From Bigelowiella natans CCMP2755 (taxonomy: Eukaryota; Cercozoa; Chlorarachniophyceae), in NCBI GenBank assembly GCA_000320545.1, contig ADNK01001511.1, positions 1-40,000 of the forward strand: a stretch of DNA of 40,000 nt, in the 5' to 3' direction. Positions within the stretch are counted from its first letter, which is position 1, and each line of letters begins with the position of its first letter. The notes beneath the pieces are model-generated. The model saw only the letters and a program-made list of their open reading frames with translations. It searched no databases and was not told the DNA's origin. Below, piece after piece: positions 12,070-23,899 of the stretch. The position numbers were made by a program, and so were the translations under genes.

Positions 12070-12486
12070 AGTGGTTTGATTGGACTTTGGCTTACTCATC
12101 GCTTTTATCGGAAATCGTTATTGTCGTCGTCATCATTGGCGTCTACCACTAAGTCAAGCAATGTCATCATTAGCAGTGTGAACAGCAGCAGCAGCAGCAG
12201 CAGCAGCATGAGGATGACACCTGCTTCTGTACTATTCGTCAATCTCATGGCAGTCGGCATTTTTGGGTCCAATTACTGTAGTAGTAGTAGTAGTAGTAGT
12301 AGTAGTACAATTATTCAGAAAAAGACCAGCAGTGCTCGTATTAGTAGTAGTAGCAGCAGTGACGTCAATTAGATCATTTCTCATTTTTTTGAAGTTACTG
12401 CGGTTATTTTGTTATTCTATTTTCTTCTTCCTGCTCCTCCTCGAGACCTTGTTCCTTGACGTTCAACGTTCTAGGAAGTACTGAGA

Positions 12487-12522
<36 letters not shown>

Positions 12523-13329
12523 CCCCTCCCTCCTCTTCTTACATCATGATTTTCTTCTCGGCGGTGCTGGTGGATTTTAGAGTTGGTGCACATATGACAC
12601 AATGGAGGTTTTGGGAAATATTGGAACTGATGGCTCTTCAACATTTTACTGTACTAGTAGTAAAAACTATTACTACTAGATTATGATGATGATGATGATG
12701 ATAATGATGATGATGATCATGTGTTGTGATACTAATGTAAACTATAGTGCTAATATCTGTTGCATCCTCCTCATTTAGGTGTTCGTAGCTTTGATTGCTT
12801 CTATACTTGGCTGGGGTTTTCGATCTTATAGCAACATCAAATTTTGCCTGAAAGTATCTTTTTCGCAACTAGTTGTTGTGGCTCCTACTCTTTACTTCAA
12901 CAATATTGGTTACTAATTCAAAGAGAATATTAGTAGTAGTAGTAGTAGTAGTAGTAGTAGAGTAAGAACAGCAACGACTGAGTAGTAGTAGAGGAAGAAA
13001 TAGATTTATAATTCAAGAAGAGGGTTATAATGGACGCTTGAACAGAATGTTAGATCAGCAGAATTCTTCAAGTGGAGGAGAGTAGAATAGATGAGTAACG
13101 GGCTAGAATAGCTTGACAACTCATCTGGTCGTTAAAACTTGACGATATAACACATTTCTTTTATCACTCCACAGCTATGGAAATAATTGTCGCGTTGTCA
13201 GTGATACTTGCGCAGGTAGTGTTGTTTATCGTATGTAGTAGAAACATATGTTGGTAGTGTTGTTTATTGTATGTAGTAGAAACATATGTTGGTAGTGTCA
13301 TGCTGTGATGTTAAACAATTAGCTACTAT

Positions 13330-13361
<32 letters not shown>

Positions 13362-14034
13362 TCCGATGTTGACTTGATGGGTATCTTATTTTAATATCTT
13401 TGATGTTTACATTCATTAACCGCCATGTCAGTAGTACTATTTCTCAGTGTCATTCATTCATTATTTACACACATTCTGTTTGATAACTCTTTCAGATCAG
13501 CTTTTTAAAGCTTTGGCTTGTGCAGAAAAATATATGGAACCAGTAATAAGTGTATACTTGATTGTGCAGACAAATATAATGGAACTAGTAATAATAAGTT
13601 TACACTTGATTATGTGAATGCTGCTTATCGATGTGTACAACCACCGTGGAATCAATAAATTATACCACTGATTAGAAAATATTAGGAAACCATCATCGTC
13701 ACAATCATCATCCTCAATATCATTATGTTCACTATATATCGGTGTCAGATACCCACGTATACTCATGCTGATAGCGCAAGTTTGCTTGTGTCTGTGCATT
13801 CTTATTGATGTCGCTGAAATGTATCTTGGCTGCGATTGGGAGGTAAGTCGCTGTTGTAGTAGTGATGATACGTCGTGGTCCTAGTTGTGGAGTTATGCTG
13901 CTGCTTGTTGGTACTGCTGATGGTGATGCTGGTTGTGGAAGGAAGGAGGGAGGGAACGATGGTGTTGTAAAAAGCTAGCCGGGGATGTGATACAGAGCAC
14001 CGTAGATGTTAAACAATATGAATTTAATGAAATC

Positions 14035-14072
<38 letters not shown>

Positions 14073-14709
14073 AAAATATTATATATAAAAAATATTGGGA
14101 TTTTCTACTACATAGTCATCATCACCGTCATATATATTTAAGTAGTAATGTTCATCATCTGCTATATCAGGTGGAGATGGATTACAATGGAAACGTCTTA
14201 AATGATCCAAATCTCCACAATCATCTACATGCTGCGTGAGTAGTTGCAACATGTTATTTCTTTAATACTGTCACTACCTTATAAATGAGAAATCCGGCGA
14301 TGATGGTTCCATTATTTATTCTAAAACAGATCATTAGTAGCAATGGGATGTGCAATGTATCTTGCAATTGGCTTCCTTAATTTCACCCATTTCGCTAAAA
14401 AGGTAATGATTAAAAATGAAGACATCACGATCAATGATCTGCGTACAAAGGAATAACTTTGCTCTTCCTTCCTCCTCCCTCCTCCTTCTCCGCTCTCTTT
14501 TTCTTCCCTGGTAGGATGCTGCTATTCATTTGCGGTGGTTTCTGGGTTTGCCTTACGTTGAAACACGTATGACGATGACAACGACCACGAAGCCTAGACA
14601 ACACCAAGGGAGTAGGACTGAAACAACAAATTGTAGCCAGCTTGAAGAGGCTGAGGACATTGAACTTGAGCGTTGTCCACAGAAGCAGCATACAGGAAAG
14701 GAACTGTAA
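11096..14709 (+). CDS. Alkaline ceramidase (ACER/YPC1 family)
   Basis: Eleven exons join in phase: 11096-11218, 11791-11913, 12070-12266, 12581-12650, 12779-12908, 13175-13215, 13496-13542, 13749-13842, 14171-14235, 14330-14402, 14515-14709 (385 residues). After a Ser/Asp-rich N-terminus, GYWGPWPSNG and YISEFWCTLS match the hallmark start of alkaline ceramidases (GYWGP...YIAEFWNT). AHMTQWRFWEILE holds the first metal-binding His (H152), and HNHLH in exon 9 fits the HxxxH pair (H291, H295). Several hydrophobic exons fit the family's seven-helix membrane fold. Family role: Zn-dependent hydrolysis of ceramide to sphingosine and fatty acid in the ER/Golgi. Oddities: a Ser-rich insert of about 40 residues in exon 3, Gly where family members have the Ser four residues before the His, and Glu (E163) at the usual Asp. 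The end of exon 1 is the least certain boundary. Confidence 0.85.
12030..12068 (+). repeat. (CT)n tract forming the polypyrimidine tract of ceramidase intron 2
   Basis: An uninterrupted CT dinucleotide repeat runs directly into the CAG acceptor of exon 3 (exon starts 12070). By position it serves as the polypyrimidine tract of that 3' splice site. Confidence 0.75.
13216..13297 (+). repeat. 38-base tandem duplication starting at a splice donor
   Basis: Two copies of a 38-base unit (starts 13216 and 13254) with a short third start at 13292 begin exactly at the donor GT of ceramidase exon 6. GTAGTGTTGTTTA heads both full copies. Confidence 0.75.
13518..13609 (+). repeat. Duplicated exon end and splice donor in the ceramidase gene
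   Basis: The 3' end of exon 7 with its donor (TTGTGCAGAAAAATATATGG ... CCAGTAATAAG) is followed 44 bases later by a diverged copy (TTGTGCAGACAAATATAATG ... CTAGTAATAATAAG). Only the first copy splices in frame to exon 8. Confidence 0.65.
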
Positions 14710-15154
14710 TAGTTTACTATGAAAGGACGTAAATTAAAAGAAACTTACTTTGAATCGTGTGACTGGTGCCGCTTTATGAAAATGTATGATGCAATGTCTT
14801 CGTTTGACCTCTAGACCTGATCCATGAGCAAGTATCGCACGGAATCCCGCCACATTCTAGCATTCGACACCTATCGCATTTGTACGTGGGTATCTTTGCA
14901 TCGGGTCGTTCTGGGCTAAGATTCTTATATTATTTAGCCGTCTATGAGGTCTTTGCAAATTCAGGGCACGCACAACGAGTCTGAGCGAATGCTTGCATGC
15001 ATGTATATATACAGCCCCAGCATGACAAGATGCATTGCAAATTGCGCAGCCTTCGATTCCTTTTGAATCACTCTCGTTTGCCCACTACTAGACCAGCAGT
15101 TGCAGTTTCTTGCTCATACTAGCATTGATCACGGATGCCTGCACTTATCATGCA
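14710..15154. other. Convergent intergenic DNA, left part
   Basis: Lies between the convergent 3' ends of the ceramidase and dehydrogenase genes. No exon, tRNA or domain is seen. Confidence 0.4.
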
Positions 15155-15272
15155 GTAAGAGCCCTGCTAGCCTGTATGCTGTACTATAGTGTACGGGATG
15201 ATAGACATGCAATATATATTATATATATATTATATATACTATATTGCTGTGTCTATTATCGGGGGCTCTTAC
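15155..15272. repeat. Imperfect hairpin repeat with inverted ends
   Basis: Outer arms GTAAGAGCCC (about 15154-15163) and GGGGCTCTTAC (about 15256-15266) are inverted copies. Inner arms GATGATAGACATGCAATATA and the reverse of TATATTGCTGTGTCTATTAT surround an AT-only core. A related hairpin, in opposite orientation, occurs at about 39064-39130. This suggests a short dispersed non-autonomous element; a folded transcript is also possible. Confidence 0.6.
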
Positions 15273-15883
15273 ATCAAACAACAATGCAATCTAGCAATGC
15301 CCGCAAGCGCGCCGTGTGTAACCTTGACGTAGAGCAGCCAAGAAAATGTTGACTCGGACTACATGTCACTTATTAGATCACTAGGTACCTAGGTAGGCTA
15401 TTACGCAGCATAGCTCGATAGAAAGTACATCTAGCTAGTTAGACATACATCATCATCTATGCGCTGCGGGATCGATGGCATGTGTGTAAGTGCTAGAATG
15501 CCAATGTGCCATTTATACGATGCATGAATTTGCAATACGCTTGCTCGCATTGTAGTCACTGCGATACCCTTGCGTATACATACATGGTGTATTCTGTGAT
15601 GCGTATTGCGATTCAGTGTGCCGCGTCGTACGGTTGTCTGCTAGCAAGTGTGTAGCGCAGAATTTAGTATGGTGGATGCGTAACACAAGCACATGTTATA
15701 TTTATGCGATTTCAGTTAACGCCACTTGCATGCACGCACGCAGGGGCGGAAATACAAGATAACTACAAATTGAAAATCGACTGTAAAATGTATAAAAACA
15801 CACTCTGGTTGCAGCTTTATCGAACCCCTTATTAATAGAACTGCATAGGTTAATTATTGCTGCAATAAGGTGAATAATTGAGC
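15273..15883. other. Convergent intergenic DNA, right part
   Basis: No supported gene. Contains short runs of CTAGCTAG/TAGGTAC-type words and a GCATGCACGCACGCAG stretch near 15727. The far end includes the probable 3' untranslated region of the dehydrogenase gene. Confidence 0.35.
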
Positions 15884-15896
15884 TCAATTATTCACC
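15869..15896. promoter_or_regulatory. Perfect 28-base palindrome spanning the dehydrogenase stop codon
   Basis: GGTGAATAATTGAG is followed immediately by its exact reverse complement. The stop codon TGA (minus strand, 15884-15886) sits in the centre. Such a symmetric site could form a cruciform or hairpin in either convergent transcript, or bind a dimeric protein; function is not established. Confidence 0.6.
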
Positions 15897-16952
15897 AAGA
15901 CCATTCTATATCGAACAGAATTTTTCGCTACTCTTTCCAACGCCTATTGTAAACAATAATTAGCGAACTTATAAGTATCACATTCGAAGCGTAGAAGTCA
16001 TAAATTGTACATCTTACCAAAATATAAATCAATAAATCTCAATTATTTCTAAGCCACTCCCATGTAAGCAACTACGTCAACCTTATTTGCATTTTCAGCT
16101 GTCATCTTTAGAGTCTCGATCTGAGGCAGAACTTTGTGCTTAGCACAAAATTGAAGCATATTCTTGATTTCGGAATGCGAAGCCAGGTAGGAACCGCAGA
16201 ATGTGAGCCGGTTGACAACCAAAAGATTAGGCTACATCATAAAATAATGCATAGCAGCAGCGACGACGGCAAACCTCAACAATATGGCTAAAGTATCTTT
16301 GTGATAATAATTGTGGGTTGTGATGATGATGACCATTAGGAGAGAGTAACAAAGAAAAACAGATGTTTCACCATAAGTTTTACGTCATAGGTGAACAAAC
16401 CATCTAAACCTATCAGGCAGTAGCAAGATTTTGATAGATCACGTGAGTTACAGTGTGCATGTTAGTATCTAGTCAATCAAATATTGCCACCTTGAAAGAT
16501 ATTTTAGGAGGCAATCCAACACAGCAAAAGATTCCTGAAGTCAGATTCACAAGAAACAAATTACCATCCTACCACCCCTCCTTTCAGGATTATATACTTT
16601 TACTGCTACTCGTAGTACTACCATCAGGTCTGAGCAACTTGAAGAAATCTTCATAAACAACGCCATCACCGCTGATTGTACTCAGCAGAAAATCAAAGCT
16701 TCGAGCGTGCGAATGCATCTGTTTCTCTGGCAAAGTAGTATCGTTTGAATACAGCATTTCTGAAGTGAGGAATCGATCGTCGTAAAAATGTGAACAACAA
16801 CAATGATGCATAGGTTAGTAGTGCTAATACTACCATCTGCAGATATAATAAAGCCGGTTGCTCCAAACTTTTCCGCCTCTTTATTATATCCATTGGTTCA
16901 TTATTGATATACGTTCCCGTGTACATAGTGTTATTTATGTAAAATATAATAT

Positions 16953-16991
<39 letters not shown>

Positions 16992-19081
16992 GCTGGAAAA
17001 TTACATTTAGAAAGTAAACACACACACACACACAATCGCACGCGCATACCTAACACCATAAGATCTACATCGCATTTTTTTGCCTTTGAGACAACTATTT
17101 ACTTAATATATATGGTTGCGAAAACGAGGAATTCTAGATTCTATTTTGTTATAATTGCTAGTAACAGTAGTAACAGTAGCTGTAGTTTCATCACCACCTA
17201 GATTATCATCAAGTTGTTACTGTTACTACTAACTCTAACTAATACCCTACCTTTCTTCTTGTTCGGTGAGCGTGTGATCACATAAGTCTTGCAACCCATC
17301 TTGGCCGCAAACTACAAATACAAATAATAAAGAGATGATGTCACATAGGAAGGTCATCTCATGCAAGATACACACCACATAGTAGCTAATACTTTGCCAT
17401 CATCATCATCATAATCATCATCATCATAATCATGTAGCAGTTATGAATCATGTGATGATGATGATATATGAAGAGCACACCTGAACTGCCATGTGCCCAA
17501 GTCCACCAAAGCCACAAATTCCAACCTTTTGCCCACTTCGAACCTTGAAATCATCATATGTAATTTCTGTTGCGTTAGATGAGAAGGAAAAGCAGCTAGA
17601 GAAAGAGGAGGAGAAATGCAGTAGCAACTTTGTTGTGCACAAATGGGGTCCATGTCGTGATTCCCGCGCAGAGGAGCGGTCCAGCATACTCTGAGGGGAT
17701 TTCCTCCGGAATAGGAAACGCCCTATTTGAGAATGATAATACCATCAACAGTGTTATTCTTGTTTACACCGTATTAACACTCTTCTTGCGCTCGTCAATG
17801 TTGTCGTTGCCATTGTGTCGGGTTGGTTGAACGTTTTGTAAATTTCGAAGCAAAAAAAGAAGTAATGTGCGTTGTTATTATTTATTAAAGTTGTAATGCA
17901 TGAAATGATACCATTTGGCTCTCACTCGCAATCGCTTTGAGAAGCCACCATACGTGTAAGGCTGTTGCGAATCACCGGTTGCCGTGTTGTACGACTTTAT
18001 CTGAAACAATAACGAGACAGCAACTATTGGAAGAAGAAAAGATTGAACAGCGCTCTTATCATTCCTTTATGCGATTTTTCTCACTCACTAACTCATGTAC
18101 GTAGTGGCAAGTATTGAGTGTGTATGTGCTCTGCAAATTTCTATATACAATATGTGTGTAGATCTACTGGAATTCATAATTAAAGGTGGTTACCTTCGCG
18201 GAACAAAGTTGCTCTTCGCCTAAGAAAATTGTCAGTTTATTAACAACGGTGGTCATTCATGAATATAATTGTAACCTCGAACAGCTTAAAAATTCGTACT
18301 CATAATTCTCCTACTATTCTATATATTTCGGTACCTCTTCCACAATCGTGACAAGATTCACAACTTCCTGTTTGAGGACCAACTCCGACACGCATACCCA
18401 CCTTTAGCTCCTTGAGGTTAATGTCATCATGGTAAATTATTAGGGTTAGTGAGTGGTTGGTTGATGTAACAAACTAGTGCTTATATACAGTAAATTTCTT
18501 CGTTCTCTCTCCTACTTTGAACCTTGACTTCTGCACCAATTTTCTCTACGGTCCCGACAATTTCATGCCCAGGAACCTTGTGACAATTTAAATTAAGCAA
18601 AGAGGAAATATCCTGAAGGGGAGTAAATCGAAAGAGACGAGAGGATTCGTCCAAAAGCCCTTGACATTAATCACAGGCTACCATTTTTTTTTTAAATTTA
18701 TGGATAAAGGCTGTTTCCGATGAGATTGTACTCAGCAGAAAATCATAACTTTTGGCTTGCGAACGTCTCTGTTTCTTCGGACGAAGTATTTTTCGAACGA
18801 ATGCATTTTCAGAATGAGGAAAACATCGTCGTCATAAAAATGTGAACGACGACAATGCATAGGTTTGTAGACCTAATGTTACCATCTGAAAATAACATAT
18901 CTATTTTTCTTAGTCGTTCGTGTTTCTTGTCTTCTTCTTCGCCTCCCTTCTCCACGCCTCATCGTTCTTTTAACTACTTTACCAGAGGATAGTTAGCTCC
19001 ACCCCAGTCGTTATGAACTTGGTGCAAATCAGAGTGGCACACACCACACGATTCAACTCGAAGCTCAACCTGGCGAAGATT

Positions 19082-19140
<59 letters not shown>

Positions 19141-19377
19141 TGTGTGTGTGTGTGTGTGTGTGTGTGAAAAAGAGAAATTCCTTGCGTCGCCATCATGCTC
19201 TGAGCAATTGAATAACTACCTCATCAGGTTTTAGAGAAATTGGAACGTACGAGAAATCTTTTATCTCTCCTTTAGCCTCGTAAGCAGCAAAAGCTTGGAA
19301 TTTCTAATCAATACAGTGGGAAACGTGTCAAGAACAATGAAACATTCAACAAATGTGTTTACCTTGTTTGCTTCCAT
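15884..19377 (-). CDS. Zinc-dependent alcohol dehydrogenase, cinnamyl-alcohol dehydrogenase-like (MDR superfamily)
   Basis: Fifteen exons, 5' to 3': 19363-19377, 19220-19303, 18983-19069, 18523-18576, 18335-18410, 18194-18219, 17912-18000, 17629-17722, 17481-17543, 17251-17311, 16834-16878, 16622-16726, 16491-16534, 16082-16231, 15884-15943; 1053 nt, 350 residues, the normal family length. Visible motifs: [15 protein letters not shown] near the start, catalytic-zinc residues C44 (CGVCHSD), H66/E67 (VPGHEIVG) and C162 (PLLCAGIT), structural-zinc Cys C97, C100, C103 and C111, and a Rossmann glycine motif [11 protein letters not shown] (186-196). TRSPNKK just after the second strand favours NADP(H), as in CAD enzymes. 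The C-terminus VRYRMVL matches the family end. Predicted role is reversible oxidation of a primary alcohol or aldehyde in the cytosol; the natural substrate cannot be read from sequence. Intron 3 holds a degenerate copy of exon 12 sequence. Confidence 0.9.
16957..16987. repeat. (TA)n microsatellite
   Basis: AT dinucleotide tract within an intron of the dehydrogenase gene; a CA tract follows at about 17019-17034. Confidence 0.8.
18720..18895 (-). pseudogene. Decayed duplicate of dehydrogenase exon 11/12 region inside intron 3
   Basis: This stretch aligns with 16674-16842, which covers the 5' part of exon 12, the intron and the exon 11 donor. Shared words include GATTGTACTCAGCAGAAAAT and AAAAATGTGAAC, plus the TGCATAGGTT...TACCATCTG end. 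Many substitutions break the reading frame, and the copy sits about 2 kb upstream of the original on the minus strand, within the intron between exons 3 and 4. It is a partial internal duplication, not part of the mature message. Confidence 0.8.
19086..19166. repeat. Compound (TA)n(TG)n microsatellite
   Basis: About 26 TA units followed directly by about 14 TG units, inside the intron between dehydrogenase exons 2 and 3. Open frames across it are artefacts. Confidence 0.9.
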
Positions 19378-19767
19378 TGTTATTTTCGAAGTACGGTTCG
19401 TATGGGATGTGCGTACTTGTATGTGTACTTTCACATAGATATTTACTAATCTATATTAAATATGTTGTCTTAGGACAAAAATGCCATGGATTATTGTCTA
19501 TTCTCAATCAGTGACGGTAACATCGCAGTAGTAGAAGTTGTAGTAGTGGTGGATGAGGGAGAGAAAGGAACATTTTCTTCCCCATATATCCTCCTCCTCC
19601 TCCTCCTCCTCCTCCTCCTCCTCCTCCTCTTCCACTACCACCACCACCACCACCACAAGAATCCAAGATCGGAGACATCAATTGGAAGCGTTGCTCCTCG
19701 TTGAGCAGTAGTAGTAACGCCGGAAATGCAGCAGAATATCGACGACCAAATCAACACCTAAACTAAG
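19378..19767. promoter_or_regulatory. Shared divergent promoter region of dehydrogenase and SNAPC4-like genes
   Basis: The 390 bases between the two divergent start codons carry a (TCC)n tract (about 19590-19629) and a (CCA)n tract (about 19633-19657). Both promoters must lie here, but no core element can be named. Confidence 0.4.
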
Positions 19768-21116
19768 ATGGACGAAGATAGACGCCAACTTGACAAGGCA
19801 TTGAGGGAAGCCAATGAATGGATTGCTGCTTCTTCTATCCATGACGGCCTTGGAGAGAATGAAGGTTACGATGAGGAGGAGGATGAGGATGAGGTTCTGA
19901 TGCAATTGGACTCCGGAGAGGAAGAAGAGGAGGACGAAGTGGAGCGAAACCTCCAAAATCAGTAACTATTTGCCAAATAAAAGATATTGTGAATGGCTAA
20001 TGACTTTGTCCTTGCTCATTGAACACAGAATTTTCAATGTGGGGGTGGCATTTCCAGCTGCTATTCGAAGAAGTGCTGATGATGACATTGGCGCTGATAC
20101 CAAAAGTCTGACGGAGCATACGGTCAGCATTGTCAATGCACTCCAATAATATGCTAGTGTCTCTTGTTGATGATCATGTTTTTATGCATGGGAAAAGGTT
20201 GAGATGGCAGATGATGATCGGAAACATCCTCCTAACCCTCAACGAATTCCAGTAACTCCGGAATCCATTGCAAACTTGAAGGGGGCCATCTCTCAGGCTC
20301 GAAAGATAATATCTGGGCTAAGAAATCAAGTAAAATCAATTATACGCATGTGTCGCGTAGGAGTATTCTAATCTTCCGAAATTCTGGATTTGATAGCACC
20401 TATGACTTTAGATTTGTATTTATAAACTCATAAAATATGATGATCAGCTAGTGAAGAAGCATACAATGTGTGTGAATAATATACGTCAATCACTACTTAG
20501 GTGAATGAAATTGATACTCAGATGGATTACAATTCGGAAAAATTAAAGTTCGCAAAAACAATTGCTTTAATATTTCAACATCAGTTTCTGATAAATAATA
20601 ATAATAATGATAATAATAATAATAATAAGATGATGATGATGAAGAAGAACATGAACATAAGATGGTTAATACAAAAAATAAGAAGCACTTTGTTCCTTCC
20701 TGATCTCCTCCTCCTTCATCGGATTTCATATTGCTGCTACTGGTGTTGCTCCTACTACTTAGGATCGCAGAAAACCTCAAGAACTACGCCTATAATTTAC
20801 GAAAAGGATGCACAGTAGCAAAGAGAGCTAACAATAAGCGCTTTTACACCTTTGCAACGGTTACTAGTGAGTATAGTAGTAACATTTACACATCGTCAAC
20901 AATACCAATCAAATGCAACACGGTGCTTCTATTACCACTGTTCACAACTACTATTATTACTATTACTACTACTACTCACTACTGCCATCACTTAACTCAC
21001 GCAGGTTGTGTACAAGCTTCCGTTTTTCAAAGATAAAAACGGAAGCGAACCAAAACCACATCCAAATGTAACACTTAAAGAGCAGGTCAGAGCAACACGT
21101 GTTTTTTATAGATATC

Positions 21117-21150
<34 letters not shown>

Positions 21151-21290
21151 GTTATTGTTGTTGTATTAGCATCGCCTTCCTTTTGTTTTTTATTCGATCA
21201 ACAACATCGATATTCTTGGTAATGGACATAGGGAAGCTTTGCCGTTACTGTTTATGACATACAGTAACCACTGCTTTATCTTTTCCTCTA

Positions 21291-21338
<48 letters not shown>

Positions 21339-23241
21339 ACTTATATGCTAAGCTAGGATTTCATCGGGGTTAGCCATACTATTTGTGTGTGTTTTGTGAC
21401 AATACCATGCCATTTCCACTTCTTTTTCATTGTGTATTGGACTACTACTACTATCTTCTACATACAGATGTTGGAGGGCAGCCTGAGCCAGCAAATAACT
21501 ACCTCCCGACTTGAAACTTTCACGGATGATGAGAAACGGAGACTGGAAAATGCTGTAAGAATAGCCAAAAAGCGTGAATGGATTAAGGAGCAAGTCAAAA
21601 ATACAAGAAAGACGCTAGAAACTACGAGTGGTGATCATCGTCGTAAATTGGTAATATTAATAAGATACCTGCCGCAAGTTATTCTACCCACTCCTTCTTT
21701 CTAACATTAGTGCTTATAATTATGTGTATCATCATCGTCGTCGTCGTCGTCGTCATTATCATCATAATGAGTCTAATAGACTAGGAGTTGCATATATTTA
21801 TTATGTTATATATTTTTGTCATATTTACAAATAATAATATTTATTAACATTACTACTATATTTTCACGTGAAGCATTAGTTCTACTCGCAGTATTCTCTT
21901 GTGATAGTTTTGTTCCTTCTCTTAAGGTCGTGGCAAGTGTCAAGCTGATTCATCGATTGGTAAATAATTCATTATTATGTTTATTGTCTTTCATTTTACA
22001 TCACTTGGGGAATAACTTCTGCCACCACGCATTACAAACGACGGGCACGCTCCATCATAGTAGCGCCATCATCATCATCATCATCATCAGTAGGAGCAGC
22101 AGCAGCAGTAGACATGCAGCAGAGGTCCTACTATTGTTACTACTACTACTGCTGCTGCTGCTGGTCTTGCTGCAGCTGCTTCTGATGCCTCCTTCAAGTT
22201 GGTAATCAATAGTTCATCATCAAGTGATGACGGACGACGACAACGATGGCTGGGGCGGTCGATACGATTCCCATTATTGGATTGGATGATCATATTACTA
22301 ATGTCAACTACGCCGATAAATCAACAGACCTTTTCCCCCCCCTATGAGGACCATTTTTAGCCATCATCATCATCATCATCATCATCATCATTATTATGAA
22401 TCATTATCATTATTAATAGACGTGTAAATGCCCCTCTGGGGACAACGACCGATCTGGGGAAAAGGAACAAGAACTACAACAACGACAACAACACTCACAA
22501 GAAATGCTGCTGCCGGAATTACCGCTAGATGTATGAAGTAACAGTATGACCTAGTTTATTTTCTTTCGTTTTGTGTGACAATGCAAGTTTAATAAAAGAG
22601 TAAGTGGGTGGGGAGGGGAAGAATGTCTGTTAAAATAAGTATTTGTGGTAGCAGCCTAAAACGACAATTTGTAAATAATAATACGACTAAAGTTTTATCT
22701 GTGGGTCCTCTCTTTATTCTTCTTCTTCTTGTTATTGTTGTCGTTGAAATCCCTGATATTGGTTGACTAAGTTCAATTGGGATGCCTTGGCACATGAATT
22801 CTTCAAACACCATTTGGGAGGTAGATAATCAACCTGTTCCTGCTGCTGCTGCTGCTACTACTGGGAAAAGAATATACACATATACTAGCGACCAGTTGCG
22901 AGAGACTTAATATAGGTTTATCCCAAGTGCCATCACCACTATCATCCTTATCGTGATCGTGTTACAAATACAAACCAACAAAAGGCCCTCCAAAGCATTC
23001 AGGAGATTATCTTCGGATGCAATGGTGATGACGATGATATGTGGGTTAGGATTAGAATGGTAACGGGATCGTGTTATATTTATTTCACGATAAACATGCT
23101 CATATTAAGAAAATACTATACGACGATTTCTAATGTGTTTTTTTCCACCATTACTTACCGATTTCGACAACACTACTACACATAACACACACAATACACA
23201 CATCAATCACCAGGGAAATGATGAAAATGGCGACACCACGA

Positions 23242-23274
<33 letters not shown>

Positions 23275-23856
23275 ATGGGTGCTCCAGCAATCATGGCATC
23301 ATCGTCTTTTGCTTCTTCTTCTTCTTCGTCGATGCCTCCTCCTCTTCCTCCTCCTCCCCCCCCCCCCTCTTCCTCCTTTGTCATCATCGAAAGAGTGGCA
23401 TCAGAAGGACCATATATATTTTCTAGTCAAAATTGTTGATGAAGAACAAAAATATATTCATACACATAATAAGAATAAGAGTAACAACTCTATCGTCGCT
23501 ACTACTACGACCACTTCTTCTTCTTCTTCTTCTTCAACTACGAATACTACTGCTGCTACAACTACTACTCCGCAAACAACGGATGATTCAACCAATACTT
23601 CTACTCTGACCACCACCACCACTTTTTCTCCAAGCGGGCGGTCCCTCTGGCAAAGGATTGCTGAGAGATTATTTAGGTATTAGTAGCAGTTGTACTAGTT
23701 GTAGTAGTACGACAAAGACGAAGGATGTAGTCAACTACTACCTAGTAAAAAGAACACAGAAATAGCCGATAATAAGGATTAAAAAATTGCAGCGTAGTAA
23801 TCAATTACCACCTTTACTGATGATATTGTATGTGATGATTTGAATATTGTATTCCG

Positions 23857-23899
<43 letters not shown>

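Noticed and set aside
15182-15258. Rho-independent-like terminator or CRISPR-like repeat
   Set aside because: The AT-rich hairpin resembles a terminator stem, but the window is clearly eukaryotic, and the repeats lack regular spacers.
17046-17080. Possible extra dehydrogenase exon ([11 protein letters not shown]) on the minus strand
   Set aside because: Exons 10 and 11 join directly in phase and reproduce the family sequence; including this piece would break the alignment.
19486-19704. 72-codon plus-strand ORF upstream of the SNAPC4-like gene
   Set aside because: Mostly encoded by TCC and CCA repeats; no protein-like signal.
22172-22201. Possible SNAPC4-like exon between 21959 and 22420
   Set aside because: The reading phase does not fit both neighbours; the flanking exons join in phase without it.
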